Positions 1 through 13,800 are shown, counted from the first letter of the stretch. The stretch is DNA of 64,000 bases from Pelobates cultripes (GCA_933207985.1 OW240913.1:322338602-322402601), one strand, 5' to 3'. A program made the numbers and translations. Notes: generated by a model from the sequence alone, not told the origin.

Positions 1-229
1 GCCGCGCGCGTATTCAGCCAGTTCATAGGAAAGCATTTACATAGTGAGAAGCACGCAAGCGCCTCTAGCGGCTGTCAAGAGACAGCCACTAGAGGCTGGA
101 TTAACCATATTATAAATATTTCTCTGAAACTGCTATGTTTATAAAAAAAAAGGTTAACCCTAGCTGGACCTGGCACCCAGACCACTTCATTAAGCTGAAA
201 TGATCTGTGTGCCTATAGTGGTCCTTTAA
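1..229. mobile_element. TTAA MITE family 1, truncated by window start
   Basis: Right part of a MITE ending CTATAGTGGTCCTTTAA at 229. It shares with the copies at 15463 and 26503 the blocks GCCTCTAGCGGCTGTC, GAAACTGCTATGTTTA and CTGGCACCCAGACCACTTCA, read in inverse order. Confidence 0.75.
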
Positions 230-2480
230 CTGGGAGAACTGCTACTAACTGCAATTCATCTGCAGTTGGGTCAATCAGGTGGTGATTCAGTTTCCAAAAT
301 GGCATCAAATTGATTCCAAAATGTTATCTTTCTGTATCTGTTTTGGTCATAAAATAACAGCATAATCATGAATGGTAAAAAGATTATTGAGGATCTAAGT
401 AACTAACAACTAATACATGTTTAGAGTCACTGTAGTTTGATATAGAGAAATAAGAGGAGCAGATTGATTATAAACGAGTTTTACATATGGGGATGTTGTG
501 GAACATTTTATAATTATAGTCTGAACTAAACCACAGACAACTATAAAAGAACTACGTCTCTGATTGATAACCACATGGATAAAGCCAATAGGACAAACCA
601 CAAAACAAAAGAAAAAGGGCAATTAAGGAAAACGGCCTAAAATATAGTTCAGTTGAGGCACATAGATTGTATTAAATATCATATACCACAGTCATTCACT
701 GTCTGATCGCATCCTGTATTAATAATATAATGATGGTAATATTATACCGTAAAGTGCTAAGTAGAACCAGCTGATTAACAATGCATAAGGGTGATCGTTT
801 TGGATCTCAAACATTAAACTCATTCATAGCTACACATGTTTCGGAAGAGAGGACTTGTGTGTCTATCCACCCTAACCCCCCCGCCCCCTGCCCCCTGACC
901 CCTTGTAAGGAACCAGACCTTTTCAAAACGGTTTGACTTTTTACCTGCTCTACAGATCAGTGAGAGCCAATTCCATTAGCTCTCCTGAGTTATGCCTTGC
1001 AGTGCAGAGATAATGAATTGGCTGAAAGCATCAGCTGATCAATGTCAACCAATGAGCTAAGACCTGCACTGCTAAAATAGCTGAACTGAAAATAAATATC
1101 AAAATCGGCTATGCAACCAGTTAAGTTACGTTGGCCTTATGTTTGAAATTCACTTCAAATTCACTCTGAATTTTCAACAAATCTCAGTTTAGTGATTAAA
1201 CCTGTATGAACCAATCCCTTACTGCAAAAGACAGTCTTAACCTGGAGTCTGCTTTTATTTTTAACCTTTTTATTTTTTTTATTTTTTTATTTATCAATTT
1301 TTAATTCTTTATATTTGCTTTGATGTAATTTGCAGCATAAAAGATAAGGCAAAAGCCAATTCACAGTGTGTACAGTTTTGTCATATCATTACAGAAAGGT
1401 TTGTTAAGGCATAAGTTATGTCATTCATTGATGTTGAGCATGAGTGCGATCCGTCAAAGTTTTTTAGATTTTATATAAAACACAGAAATCACAATAACAA
1501 TAATGTTAACCAATTCCAGTTGCGTTATTGATACGTTGCGGAGCACTGCCACTCATAAGCCTCCCTGCCGAGCCTGTCTTTTGGATGTGTCTCCTATAAA
1601 GGGTGGTGACCTCACCGTCCCCCCCTCCATCAAGAGAACCTTTTTGTTTATTTTGAGATACCATAATCCAATACCAAATTTATATTTCATCCATACTTGA
1701 CACAATTTCTAACAAATATGACTTTGATTATTATTAATTGTATTATTATTATTATTATTGAACCAATATATTCCACATTGCTTTAAAATTTTACAGTAAG
1801 GTCATGAAACAGGTAAGTGCCAAATAAATTGGGTAAAGGGGTTAAGTGTTCCCTGTTAAAACAAGCTTACAGTTGATGGTTTTATTATCAATTGATTAAA
1901 AACTATGGATCTAAATTGTGAATTTTACATCTAAAAGATTATTTTACATTTAATTTAAAAATGCTTAAAAATTCTAAATGTTTCATTTACATTAGCACAC
2001 ATGCTGACTTTCTAATTATTCTTAGTAGAAGTTATATTACCAGGATACAATGACCTTCTCGGTTTTCGTTCGGTTTCTTATGCTATATTATATAAATGTG
2101 TATTAATGTATAATATCAGTGCTAAAAGGGACATATTTCATGTCATTTTTAAGATGACTTTTTATATGCAGTATTTTTTTTAATTCTTGTCATATGATCT
2201 TTTAATATCTTGTAAATGAAACCCCCAAATTAGTTATTGATTTTTTATATATGGATCTTTAGTTCCTGCTAAGATTTTGTGGTAATTGATACTCAGTGTG
2301 ATTATCACTTTATGATTGCATTCCATTTTACCTATCCCCATCAAATTTATTTCTGCTGTCTAGATCCTTTGATCCTGTAATAATCATTTTCAGTGCAATA
2401 TTACAGGTGCACTCCACTGCCCAAATTAAAGAAATACAAATAAAAAATCATAATTTAATATATATACCGCCAATGAAAAA
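230..2480. other. AT-rich intergenic DNA, no gene seen
   Basis: No conserved coding segment is recognised. Contains T-rich runs near 1255-1310 and an (ATT)n microsatellite at about 1738-1760. Confidence 0.6.
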
Positions 2481-2484
2481 AATG

Positions 2485-2720
2485 TGTGCATTCATTTATT
2501 GGGGGTATATCGTAACACAGCTTGCAAAAGCTACAGTTCTCATCTGCTTCATTTTTTTAGCCCTCCCTTTCTTCCCCAGCCCAGACTTTCTGTGGCTGCC
2601 CAATCACAGACTTCCCAATGCAGTTCAATGAGAAGTCATTGCAAGACAGGTGCTCTGGGCATTTGTCTGCCTCTAGAGTTTAGCTCCACTGAGGGGACCT
2701 GCTTTGCAATATAGGCAGTT
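2485..2720. repeat. Dispersed repeat, shared with 16815-17060
   Basis: Shares with 16815-17060 the stretch CAATCACAGACTTCCCAATG and then GACAGGTGCTCTGGGCA-type sequence and TTTAGCTCCACTGAG, in the same order and spacing. An old interspersed repeat of unknown class. Confidence 0.7.
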
Positions 2721-2767
2721 CCCCTGTGGCCTATGATGCCGAATTGCAGCATGTGATCACAGTGACA

Positions 2768-4216
2768 CGTTTCCTGTGTGTAATGTTCAATTAACATATC
2801 ATTAGATAAGAACTTCTAAAGTAAACACACTGTGTTGCAAGATCTGATTGAAAATGAAAACGTTTTTTTAATGGAAGCTGTGCAAGAGCAGGGGAAGGTT
2901 TTAATACAGCCGAGGCTGTATTAAAGTGATTTAATCCATTAAAATTGATTTAATAGGTTACTCAAAACATTAACCATCAGCTGTGCATGCTGATGTCAGA
3001 TTTCTAATATGCAGACAATTCCAATTAGTCACCCGGAACTCTTGTTCCGGGTTGGCTATTAATGCTCCAATGAGTCTGCTGTATGTGGAGTCACATAGCG
3101 TTTCATAGGTAAATGATGCACATGCAGACCCTAGGCACCATGGCCAATTCAAATCAGTGAAGTAACCATGGTGCTTGGAGTAATCCTTTAACTTCTAAAT
3201 GGCAGATAACTGAGCAGTGAGACTAGAGGGGTATGATTTATACATCAAGAAGTTGTTTTGGTGGGTAGCGTATACCTTTAAACCATTTAGCTCTTTCATA
3301 TATATTTATGTGCAGTAAATGTAAAGAAAATCTACAGCAAAAAGTATAGTAATGTGTGTGAAATATACATGCATTTTTTATTTTTTATTTTTTTAATAAA
3401 TGGCTAGTATATTGCTAATATATTTTTGCATATATTTCATTACAGAAAATAACTGCACACAAAGCAGCAACATTACTGTAAAAAGCAGATCATGAATATA
3501 TGCAAAAATATATTAACAGTATATTAGCCATTTATTAAAAACAAAACATTTGTATGTATATTTCACACACATTACTATATTTTTGCTACATATTTTAATT
3601 ACATTTACTGCACATAAAGATATATGAAAGAGCTAAATGGTTTAAAGGTATACTCTACCCTCCAAAACAACTGTTTGTGTTTATAGATCATACCCCTGTA
3701 GTATCACTGCTCAATTATCTGCCATTGTACAGTGCTACGGACTTGCTGGCGCTATATAAATAATACAATAATAATTAAATAATAATAATAAATTAGGAGT
3801 TAAAGGATTACTCCAAGCAGCATAGTTACTTCACTGATTTGAAGTGGCCATGGTGCCTTGGGTCTGCATGTGCAGCATTTAGTTATGAAACGCTATGTGA
3901 CTCCACCTACAGCAGCATCATTGGAGCAACATCATAGAAACAGGAATTCCGGGTGACTAATGGGAATTGTCTGCATATTGGACATCTGACATCAGCATGC
4001 ACAGCTGATGGTTAATGGTTTGACTAACCCGTTCAATTACTTTTAATGGGTTAAATCACTTTTATACAGACTCAGCCAAGCCTCCCCTTGCTCTAGTACA
4101 GCTTCCATTAAAAAATGTTTTAATTTTCAATCAGATCCTACAATATAGTGTGTAGAAGTTCTTATCTAATGATAAATTAATTGAACATTACACACAGTGG
4201 GCTCTAACAGGAAATT
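2768..4216. repeat. 1.45-kb imperfect palindrome (foldback)
   Basis: Left arm about 2768-3440, right arm about 3490-4216. The arms pair along their whole length: TGTGTAATGTTCAATTAA with TTAATTGAACATTACACA at the outer ends, AAACCATTTAGCTCTTTCAT (3280-3299) with its inverse at 3625-3644, and TATATTTTTGCATATATT beside the loop. The right arm alone carries a roughly 70-base insert at 3725-3795 that is a LINE 3' tail (GGCGCTATATAAATAAT). Confidence 0.85.
3725..3795 (+). mobile_element. LINE 3'-tail fragment in palindrome arm
   Basis: GTACAGTGCTACGGA, TTGCTGGCGCTATATAAAT and an (AAT)n tail, absent from the matching point of the left arm. The same tail is seen at 26150-26205 and, diverged, at 30483-30535. 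Confidence 0.7.
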
Positions 4217-5864
4217 AACTGAGCATTAGTTACAAAATGTAAATTAAACACACCAAGTAAAGAAAAATAGAGGTGTGTAGGGATGGTTTGACTTATTGAA
4301 GGGAAGGCAGGAGTTGCGCCTTAAATGTCCTGAAGTGTGGCAATATGAAATTACAAGTATAGGACAAAAGTAAAAACTGATAGTGTTGTATGTACAGGTA
4401 ATGGCAGGAGAAGGGTAAAGAGGTGCACTCACACTCTTTACAGCTATGTCTGACAAACTATTTGACTTCTTGTAGTGATAGACTGTGTGGTAGCAGACCA
4501 ACACCAGCCAATAGGTGGAGTGCTAAAGGATATGTATGCAATAGCCTAGAGGTGAGGATGAGATAAAAAGTGCAATCGTGTGATACGTTCAAAAATTAGT
4601 GGAGTGGTAATATAAGTATATGGACCCACTCACATGGTACTGAGACTCAACGTGACAGGCTCAGATCACTTAGGCATACGTGTTTTGAAGGGCGACACGG
4701 AACCTACAGCGATGAAGTCGTGCTGTTCCTGATTCAGAGCCTATGGACATGGCTCTGGGTGTAATGATGTATGTGCCAATAAGGGGGCACAAAACCCTAT
4801 AAGTGAGTATCAGGAACACTGCTTACGTCCACAAGGAGGAGTTGGAAGAAATAAAATGTATTTAACAATATAAAAAACACTAAGTATAAGATAAAGTAGC
4901 AGTATAAAAACAGTAAGTGAATCTTTGATCCTCCTGGACCTCCGAGACAAAGCCCACCAGCGAAACGCGTCTCGGTTGTCCAGGAGGATCAAAGATTCAC
5001 GTACTGTTTTTTGTGTTTCATGTGTTCTAGTAATGTAAGACTCAGAATTTTGTGCTCTGATAACCTGAATTAGGTTAATATATTCCTATTGTTCTATGGT
5101 AACATTAAAAGGTTAATGAAAGGGGTTTGATTTTTTTTGTTTCTTTGTTTTATTACATCACAGAATTTGCCAGTGAAACAAACTAATAAACATAGTGCCA
5201 ATTGTCCAAGGCTATTTGATTTAAAGGACACATTTGGGTAATAAGAATAATGGGTAAGCATCCTTATAATTTTCACTTTATTGTGTGATTACACTGTTTT
5301 GTTTTAAAATTCCCATAAAACGTCATCTTATTTTGCTCATGGATTCTCCAAATTCTGCTTTGTGAAAATCCAACCGGGAAAATAAACAATTCCAAAACAG
5401 ACAAATTATATTTATTTCACTGGACCTACTACTGGAAGGAAAAAAAATTCAATATTTTCTCCTCATTAGTTGGTAAGTCTTACAGGGTAGATTGTGGATG
5501 TCGTTTTAAAGGGTTACTCAAAGCACCATGATCACTTCAGTAATTTGAAGTGGTCATGGTGTTTAGACTCCCGTAAGTGCAGCATTTCAGTTTAAAGCAC
5601 TGCGCAAAGAGAGGTATAGCAACTTGCTAGCGGAGATCTAACTTCACCTCTGGCAGCGTCATTAGCAAGCCTGGAATAAAAGTTACTGGTCGGCTTATGT
5701 TAAGTGTGTCAATATTGGGCATTTGTCGTTGACACACATAGCATGTCCACTTGCCCCACAATGAGGGGGTTGAAGTCACTGAAGAAGAATCAGGCTGCAG
5801 GGAGAACTCGGCTTCAGGGCTAGCTTGAAGATTATAGTTTTTTTTTTATTTTTGTTTTTTTTTT
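4217..5864. other. Intergenic DNA with MITE pieces
   Basis: No gene seen. Besides the inverted repeat at 4911-5006 it includes TTTAAAGGGTTACTCAAAGC at 5505, the start of an AAAGGGTTACTC-type MITE whose other end was not found, and T runs before 5865. Confidence 0.5.
4911..5006. repeat. Inverted repeat around a CGAAACGCGT motif
   Basis: Arms 4911-4938 and 4979-5006 match with one mismatch; an inner stem CCGAGAC / GTCTCGG lies at 4942 and 4969. CGAAACGCGT is at 4961-4970. Probably the core of a foldback MITE. Confidence 0.8.
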
Positions 5865-6380
5865 TTAAAGGGACTCTACAGTGCCAGGAAGACAAATCGT
5901 TTTCCTGGCACTGCAGGTCCCTTCTCCCTCCCACCTCCCATCCCCGGTTGCTGAAGGGGTGAGAACCCCTTCAGTGACTTACCTGTGGTAGCGCCGATGT
6001 CCCTCGGCGCTGCTTCTGGGTCTGCCCATGCTCCTCCCCGTCACCAGGTCATCCGGAGGGGGAGACCGATCACGTCTGCCGGCGGGGGAGACCTAATGCG
6101 CAATGCTTTCAATGCTTTCCTATGGGGATTTTAGCGACGCTGGAGGTCCTCACACAGCGTGAGGACGTCCAGCGACGCTCTAGCACAGAAAACCTGTACT
6201 AGAATCCCGGAAGTGCCCTCTAGTGGCTGTTCACTAGAGGAGGCGTTAACACTGCAATGTAATTATTGCAGTTTATGAAAACTGCAATAATTACACTTGC
6301 AGGGTTAAGGGTAGTGGGAGTTGGCACCGAGACCACTCCAATGGACAGAAGTAGTCTGGGTGCCTGGAGTGTCCCTTTAA
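5865..6380. mobile_element. TTAA MITE family 1, complete (516 bp)
   Basis: TTAAAGGGACTCTACAGTGCC at the left pairs with CTGGAGTGTCCCTTTAA at the right, each end including TTAA. Interior blocks (TTCCTATGGGGA, CTCTAGTGGCTGTTCACTAG, TGCAATAATTACA) recur in the copy at 61260-61793. The minus strand carries a perfect CAGGTAAGT at 5977-5985. Confidence 0.88.
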
Positions 6381-7074
6381 GTGGGGGGGGACTATCCCAG
6401 CAAGGGTTACTCAGACCAAAAATGGTGTGTATTTTTTTGAGTGACCCTTTAAATAGTCAAAGATTTGATCTTTTTTATATAATACCAAATCGAGTACCAA
6501 ATCAATAGAGTTATTGCATATAGCCATATATACAGGCAAGTAATAAGGTGCTACGTATAAATAATGACCCGTGTGCAATATGGGATGGTTGGGATCTCTA
6601 AGATTTAGTAACACATTCCTTCAATTTGAAAACAAACTACATATAATGCAAGACATTAATGGTTTGGTTTTAAAATCTCTTGGAATGAATCCACCTGATG
6701 TTATCAACTGTATTTCTCTACAATGAGGAAATTAACCTCTCTTCCTGATTAGTTAGTACACATGAAAAACAGGATAGACTGCTTATTATAATTGGCTTGT
6801 AAATTTACTTACATTTAATGATACTATCTCAGGTTGCATCTGACTGTCTCGGAAATGACAGATGAAATATGAAGTAATTACAGAACACAAGGAGACAGCA
6901 CAATACTGAAGGTAGAGAGACTGATTTTGATACAGGATAGCAAGAAGGAAGAGAAAAACTAATTAGGAGATATGTAAAATGTAGGAAATCATTTTACAAG
7001 TGAGTGGCGAGATGGCAATAATTTCTGAGACAAGTAGTAAACACACACACACATATCTAGTAAACACACATAGA

Positions 7075-7215
7075 CAGAGAGAAGGTAAACAGACCGACTG
7101 ACCGACAGACAGACATACAGACAGACAGTCAGACAGATAGATAGATAGATAGATAGATATATAGATAATAGATAGACAGACAGACAGTCAGACAGACAGA
7201 TAGATTGATAGATAT

Positions 7216-7278
<63 letters not shown>

Positions 7279-7290
7279 CTAGATAGATAT

Positions 7291-7322
<32 letters not shown>

Positions 7323-7360
7323 GTAGATAGATACATAGATAGCTAGATAGACAGACAGAC

Positions 7361-7421
<61 letters not shown>

Positions 7422-7440
7422 CATACATAGATAGATAGAT
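7075..7440. repeat. GATA/GACA microsatellite
   Basis: About 365 bases of alternating (GATA)n and (GACA)n blocks with a pure (GATA) run at about 7363-7440. The long minus-strand frames reading Tyr-Leu-Ser-Ile are simply the translated repeat. Confidence 0.97.
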
Positions 7441-9660
7441 GGAACTGTTGTGCATCCTTTGCACTTTGGGAAGTCAGCCAAGAAATCAAGAGAAATCATA
7501 TTTCTACATCTATTGCCGACTTCCCTGCGTGACATGCAAATAAAAGAGAGCAGTGGCGGAAATAAAAAAGACAGGGCCATGGTGCATGAACTTTCTAGGG
7601 ACCCCTTATCGCAAGGATGGCCAAAAGGTAGATTCCTATCTGTTGTACAACACCAACAATGCTTTTCCTGCTTGGGATCTACCATCTGTCCATTCTTGTA
7701 GGGTTGTATTTAGTACTGACTAGTGTATGTGTGTTTGAATGTAAGCATGTGTTTGTATGGAGTATGTGTGTGTGTGTGTGAATGTAAGGGTGAATTTGTG
7801 TGTCGTGCTATGTGTTGCGAACGGGTACCCCAAACTGAATGTGCGATACAATTGGCCCCCTCAGCATGCGGGACCTGTTACAGTCGCACCAGCTGCACCG
7901 GTGGTAGTTCCACCGCTAACAGACAGGCATTATGTTTTAAATTTTACCCTACATTCAAGGATACACTTCAGAGTGGTATTCTGTTTTAAACCGTTTTTTT
8001 AAACTTGGTTCTTAGAAGTACACACATTATGGTTCTAGACTTCAGTTACTTTGTGAACAACTAAGTGAATATCTGTCCATATTATTGAAGTTTGTGAGCT
8101 CTGGAGCCACAGAAAGTGCTACTCTGCTGTCAGTAGAGTCATCCCAGGCCCATTGCCAATAAGAGCGAAGTCAGAGGTCAAAAGCAGGAAAGAAGAATGG
8201 AGGAAGGGCCACTAGACCTTCTCATTTCAGAGGGTTTATACTTTGTTTAGGCTCAATTTAATATTTTTGGATACGATTTTCAAATTATGAAATATTTTGA
8301 ATTTTTTTTAATATTCTTATGGTTTTCTTTTTTTCTATATTGATATTTTTTTTTCCTACATGATATTAATTATTTTGTTATTCAAATATTATATTCACCT
8401 TTTTTCCAATGCACTGCTAGTCTCACCGTGCCTGGTCCAGCCTGGCTCCGCCTCCATGGCTGAGATTATCAATCTTAATGATATCAGCCAATCCAATGCA
8501 TTCCATTGGGAGGCAATTGCACATGCGCGGCAAAATGCCACACTGCACCAATCAGCATCTCCTCATAGAAATACATTGAATCAATGCATATCTATAAGGA
8601 ACGTACAGTGCCTCCATTTAGAGGGTGGAGACATTGAATGCCAGTGCTGCACCCTGTGATGTACTGAACTAGGAAGCACCTCTCGTGGCCATCTGAGTGA
8701 CTGTTTCTACAGGTGTTACTAGGCAGCAATGTAAACACTGCCATTTCTCTGAAAGTATAAAGTCATAAAATCAGGTTTATGACAATATAGCAGTGATTCG
8801 TATTAGTATATATTTCAGGATAATTTTGCGATTTTTTGGATATGAGGTTATATATTGGCGATTTTTGCACCTCCTCCAATATTTGATCCCTATGTTAGGG
8901 AAGACATTGCTGAGATATATATTGCATAATTGTTACATTCTGCTTAGCACTACTGTATTTGATAGCTATATTGACACTAAACATTTCCTAATTTCTCAGT
9001 TTAGGTTGTGCTACTTACAATGACAAAAGACACAAACTAGTTCACTATAAACTTTGTTTTAGGAGATCTTTGTTTTATTTTGAGAAAGTGTACATAGATA
9101 AAAGTATACAAGAGAAAGTGTGCAGGTCTCTCCATATAAAGCGTAAAGCTCAAAGCATGTAGCTCTATGTTTGAAAGCACAACCTGAACATTCATTTACA
9201 TCTTAAGCTGTACAGTGGATAGGTACCCCCAGACTCCTCACTGGGTAATAGAACACTTAGCAGGTGAGGAGCTTACTCCCAATATTACTATTATGTTACT
9301 TTTCCCTCTTGATTCAGGTTATCCCCGGCTAAGATTGCCATCCACTATAAACATGGGACAAGAAGTATATAGGAATTGTTATTCAGCAGAGATTTTACAG
9401 AATTCATTTAATGAATCTAATTTAAACTGCATGAGTAGGCTGTTATTCATTTACAAAAAAAGGCCATTATATTTCAAATTAAATTCTATATTGAACATCT
9501 ACATTTTCAAATAGGGAAATCTTGATTTTACACTTTATATCCTTATTCTCATCTGGTAACATTCAGGGTTTTAACTACACTGAGCATTCAAAGTAAATGT
9601 ACCATTAAGACCAGAAGAGCCGAAATATAAGCATATCTGACTTAAGAGATTTTTTTTCAC
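7441..9660. other. Intergenic DNA with old repeat fragments
   Basis: No gene seen. About 8430-8760 looks like a worn repeat related to other anuran MITEs (CATGCGCGGCAAAATGCCAC, CCAATCAGCATCTCCTCATA). A short GT run is at 7765-7780. Confidence 0.45.
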
Positions 9661-9677
9661 GCTCTACTATTTTGACC

Positions 9678-9775
9678 TTACATAGTTACATAGCTGAAAA
9701 GAGACTTGCGTCCATCAAGTTCAGCCTTCCTCACAAATGTTGTTGCTGTTGATCCAAAAGAAGGCGAAAAAACCT
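9678..9775 (+). mobile_element. Short interspersed repeat (TTACATAGTTACATAG type)
   Basis: Begins TTACATAGTTACATAGCTG and continues with GTCCATCAAGTTCAGCC, a combination that is very widespread in fish and amphibian genomes. Class not determined here. Confidence 0.65.
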
Positions 9776-9787
9776 GGTCTGAAGCGC

Positions 9788-10832
9788 TTAAAGGGAAACT
9801 CTAAGCACCAAAACAACTTTAACTTAATGGAGTGGTTTTGGTATATAGATAATGCTCCCACAAGTCTAACTGCCTAATTCTTTCTCAAATTACGACTATG
9901 CCATTTAGCAGTTAAATCGCTTTCTTTATGCAGCCCTAGTCACACATCCACCGCATGTGACCTATACAGCACCCTCCACATTTCCTGTAAGGAGAGTTCT
10001 AATGTTTAAACTTCCCTTATTGCACAGTCTAATTGTTTTAGGATATCCTATACTATGTGTGACGAGACCAATCTCGCCACTGTGCATTGGAGGAGCCTGG
10101 TTGCCCGCCTGCTGCCTTTAGACTATGGCCCCATGCTGAAACACTTGCTTTTCCTCTGCAAAGAGACGAAAACTGGGTCATTCGGTACTTGCCCTATTTG
10201 AACAGTGATACCCCATGGAGCCCATTCGTATAACGAAAGACTATGTGAAAGACTTTGGCTCCATGGCAATTGAACTTTATGTGTGTGATCTGAGCGCCAT
10301 TCAAGTAATAATGTGCGCTCAGATCTAAGCTATTTGGGGATATGTTGAATGTACCTGTTTTATGCAATAGCTGCACAGTTATATATTTTTATGTATTTTA
10401 TTGTCTTTTGCTACCATGTGTTCAATGGAGGTTTGCCTCTGTCCTGGGAGATAATTGGATTTCCCAATTATCTCCAGCATAGAAGACTCTGTGGAACTGG
10501 TTTTGGGCAGAAAAGCCATGCTTCATTTGGTCACAAAGGACTTCGATCTATCTTTTGGACCAATTTGGATGATTTTGACATGTTTGTATTTGGAGTATGC
10601 TGATTCTGAAAATGTAAGTTTTATGTGAATGGGATGTATAATTTTAAAGTTATGAATCATGTGGAAAAATTGTATTTCTCTGCCTGTGATAATTACATTA
10701 ACCCATTGTGTAAGGTAATTGTATCACAGGCAGAGGGGAGGATTTTGTGTGGGAGTGTCTGAGTGTATTGTACATGTTACAAAACTGCTTCATTAGGCTA
10801 AGGCTGTTTTGGAGCTTAGAGTATCCCTTTAA
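9788..10832. mobile_element. TTAA element with nested hairpins (1045 bp)
   Basis: The left end TTAAAGGGAAACTCTAAGC pairs with the right end GCTTAGAGTATCCCTTTAA; the 27-base terminal inverted repeats differ at two positions, and TTAA is present at both ends. Internal hairpins: GGAGATAATTGG / CCAATTATCTCC at 10447-10475 and CTCTGCCTGTGAT / ATCACAGGCAGAG at 10678-10735. No transposase frame. Confidence 0.85.
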
Positions 10833-13800
10833 ACTTGTAATTCACTTTCAGTTCTCACTTTAATAAATAAATCTGATTGAGTTGACTTTATATTTATTTC
10901 TCAGGTACCTGGGCTATAGGAGTTCTTTATCCGAGTGCAGTGAGTTCCTTTGTGAATAAAGTCACTGAGTGCATGAGCCGATTGTTGAAAAATTAGAAAG
11001 GAACATGTCCTGATTTCCAAAACCAAGTGGATATTTAGAAAGAATAAGCCACATACTGAAAGATGTGCCATCAGTATATGGTGTAAAAATGTAGTAATTC
11101 GCTATTGAACTAGAATAGCTGGCATTACTTTTTTTGTTTGATGGAGTAATAAAACTGGTTGTACGATTGCTAAAGATTTTCACACACACACAAAAAATAA
11201 ATGAATAAAATATGTTTTTTATTTAGTTGATTTATTATAAAATCTGCCACTACATTTTCAACAGCTATGCTTTCTTCAATCAAGAGAACCATATAAATGA
11301 GATTTTTTGGTAATGTAATATCACTTGCGGTATAGAAAGATATGTAAGGTTCATCAGGCATTATGAAGGAGGCACGTAGGCTGTTTTTAGTTACGTTTTT
11401 TTTTTATGTAAACAGCCTGTATTTAGTAAAAATGTGATGCATTTATGGTCTTTAGTGAAATCATTTGGGTTCACTGAAAGGTTTCTTCTTCGAAGGTCAA
11501 ATGTTATATTTCCTTTAAGATTTCACATCATCACCTAATGAATTTAAGTGTGACAAATGCTATAAAAATGCTATGTGATAATACATTGCATGCTGGAAAA
11601 AGAAAGCAAATACACATATATTTAAATTGTCTTTCCTGCACCAAATTTTGAATAGAAAAATACGCCCTGGCATGAATTCTTTAAGAAAACTTCGCTGGTA
11701 ATGACTTTTAACGCCAGCAATGCATACCAGCTGTATTCAACAACATGTCAAAGATGGGGAAAAAAAGAATATTTGTAAAAAAATAAATAAAGAATAAATA
11801 ACCATATATATATTTACTTAACCCCTTGAGGACCAAACTTCTGGAATAAAAGGGAATCATGACATGTCACACATGTCATGTGTCTTTAAGGGGTTAAAGC
11901 AGTTTTACTTAAGGTTCAATTATGAAGAATGTTTCCATTTATTTACTGCAAAAAATTAAATCTGTCAGTCCTAATGGCTTGCATTGATAGTGTTGGCTTT
12001 GTGGAAATTCTCTGATTTCCTGGTCCAAGTCAATGAATGGGTCACCTTTCATATGGGTCAAGCACAAATGCATTAATTAATGCCTCCTGTCGCCCATATT
12101 TAAACGTTAAACTTCACTGACGATAATTATTAATATGAGAGAAAGAAACTCAGTAATCAATGTCAAACGCAGTCTGGCACCTCTTAAGGCCACCTCATAA
12201 ATTATCGTACACGATTCCCCAGCCTTTTAACAATGCACACAAACCACAACATTTCTAAAAAATCTAAGCCCAATAAATGTGGTTGTTTGAATGGCAATCA
12301 AATTTGTCTTTTCATTAATGCACGGGCAGTATGGTTATGTGCCCGAGCCATACACTGTAGGTTATGTACACAGAAAGGAAATTATATGAGAATTATATGG
12401 GAATGATTATGTGAAAGAGAAATTATGACCGCTGTTCCCTGAACGTGGTTACTGTACCACAAAGCCACACTATGGTATATTCTTGTAGGAAATGTTTAGC
12501 AAAATTGACAAAAAAAGGAATATGAACATAACGCATGGTGTACATAATTTGTGAGCTTGGAATGTGAAAAAATTTTTTTTTATAAAATTCTAAAATAACA
12601 TTTAAAAAAATAATTGATGGAGATTAAACTAACCCTTTATTTTGGCTTGCATGCCATTTGGCCACTTAAAGGGTTAAACACATTTTTAATTTACTTAATG
12701 CATTTCAAATGAATGCTCCCGTCAACATTCGGTACTGTTGACAAATTTGTTAAGATGTGTCGTAACAAATTAACATTATCAGGACAAGATCTGGAATTTA
12801 TTCTTTTTTTTTTCACCTATGTCATTTGTTGGTTTTGGCACTTTTTCATTTAGGTGTGTTACCCAAATGACAAGGTGCCAGTCATCTAAGCTGTGAGATG
12901 CCAGTTTAATCTTTTCTTGGCTACAGTAATTTACACTTGGCTGAGCGACTCTCAACAAGTAATCACTTAAATACCTGCAGATTCCACAGTACTGCAGGGG
13001 AAATAGATCTATGGTGTGCTGAATCTTTACACCACCAGTAAAAAACGATTGCTAGATGCTAGATTTCATGCACTTCAAGTCCTAATCTGATTTTATTAAC
13101 TCCCACTGCACAGCAGCTGTATTAGGAACCTTGTAAAAGAAACTACCATTTTCTACATTCCTTTTAATACATATAAATGTATGGAAAAATGTACATTTCT
13201 GATATATTATTCAATGACAAATAATCATATATCTGTGTGTGTATTATATGAAACTAAAGCAATTAAATAGTTCTGGAGATAACATAAATCAGAACATCAA
13301 TGATGTACATATGCCTGTAGAACCCAGAGATGGCATTTTCCTATAATGCCTTATCAACCATTGTGTGTGTGTGTGTCTGTGTGTATATGTATACAACAAC
13401 AAGCCATAATACTTGCTTTTACCTCGGAAATCTTGCATTTGTAGTGCTGTTACTACTGCAAGGGATTCTGGATGGGCATATGCAAATTTGTGCCTTTTAT
13501 TCTACTTTATGCACGGATTCCCTGGAATATATGTCCGCTACATACGAGAGCTTTTAAACACAACTCAGGAAGAGGTGTAAAGTCAGATAACCCCATAGAC
13601 AGCTGTCTTGTGTTTAACAATGTATCTACTATCCACTGACTTCAGGTGGAAGGAGGTTTCGATCACTTTTTCCGCACCATATCTTTGTTTGTGCCCCACA
13701 AGTAATGCCAAGCTTCAATAGCAAGCAAGTAATCAACCTCATGCTGATGAGTTGCAGTAACAACTGCACTGGGTGAGGGGCTGTCTAGGGGCTTGAAGGT

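Noticed and set aside
7188..7685. 165-codon minus-strand frame over the GATA array
   Set aside because: Mostly translated microsatellite (Tyr-Leu-Ser-Ile); no conserved domain seen in the rest.
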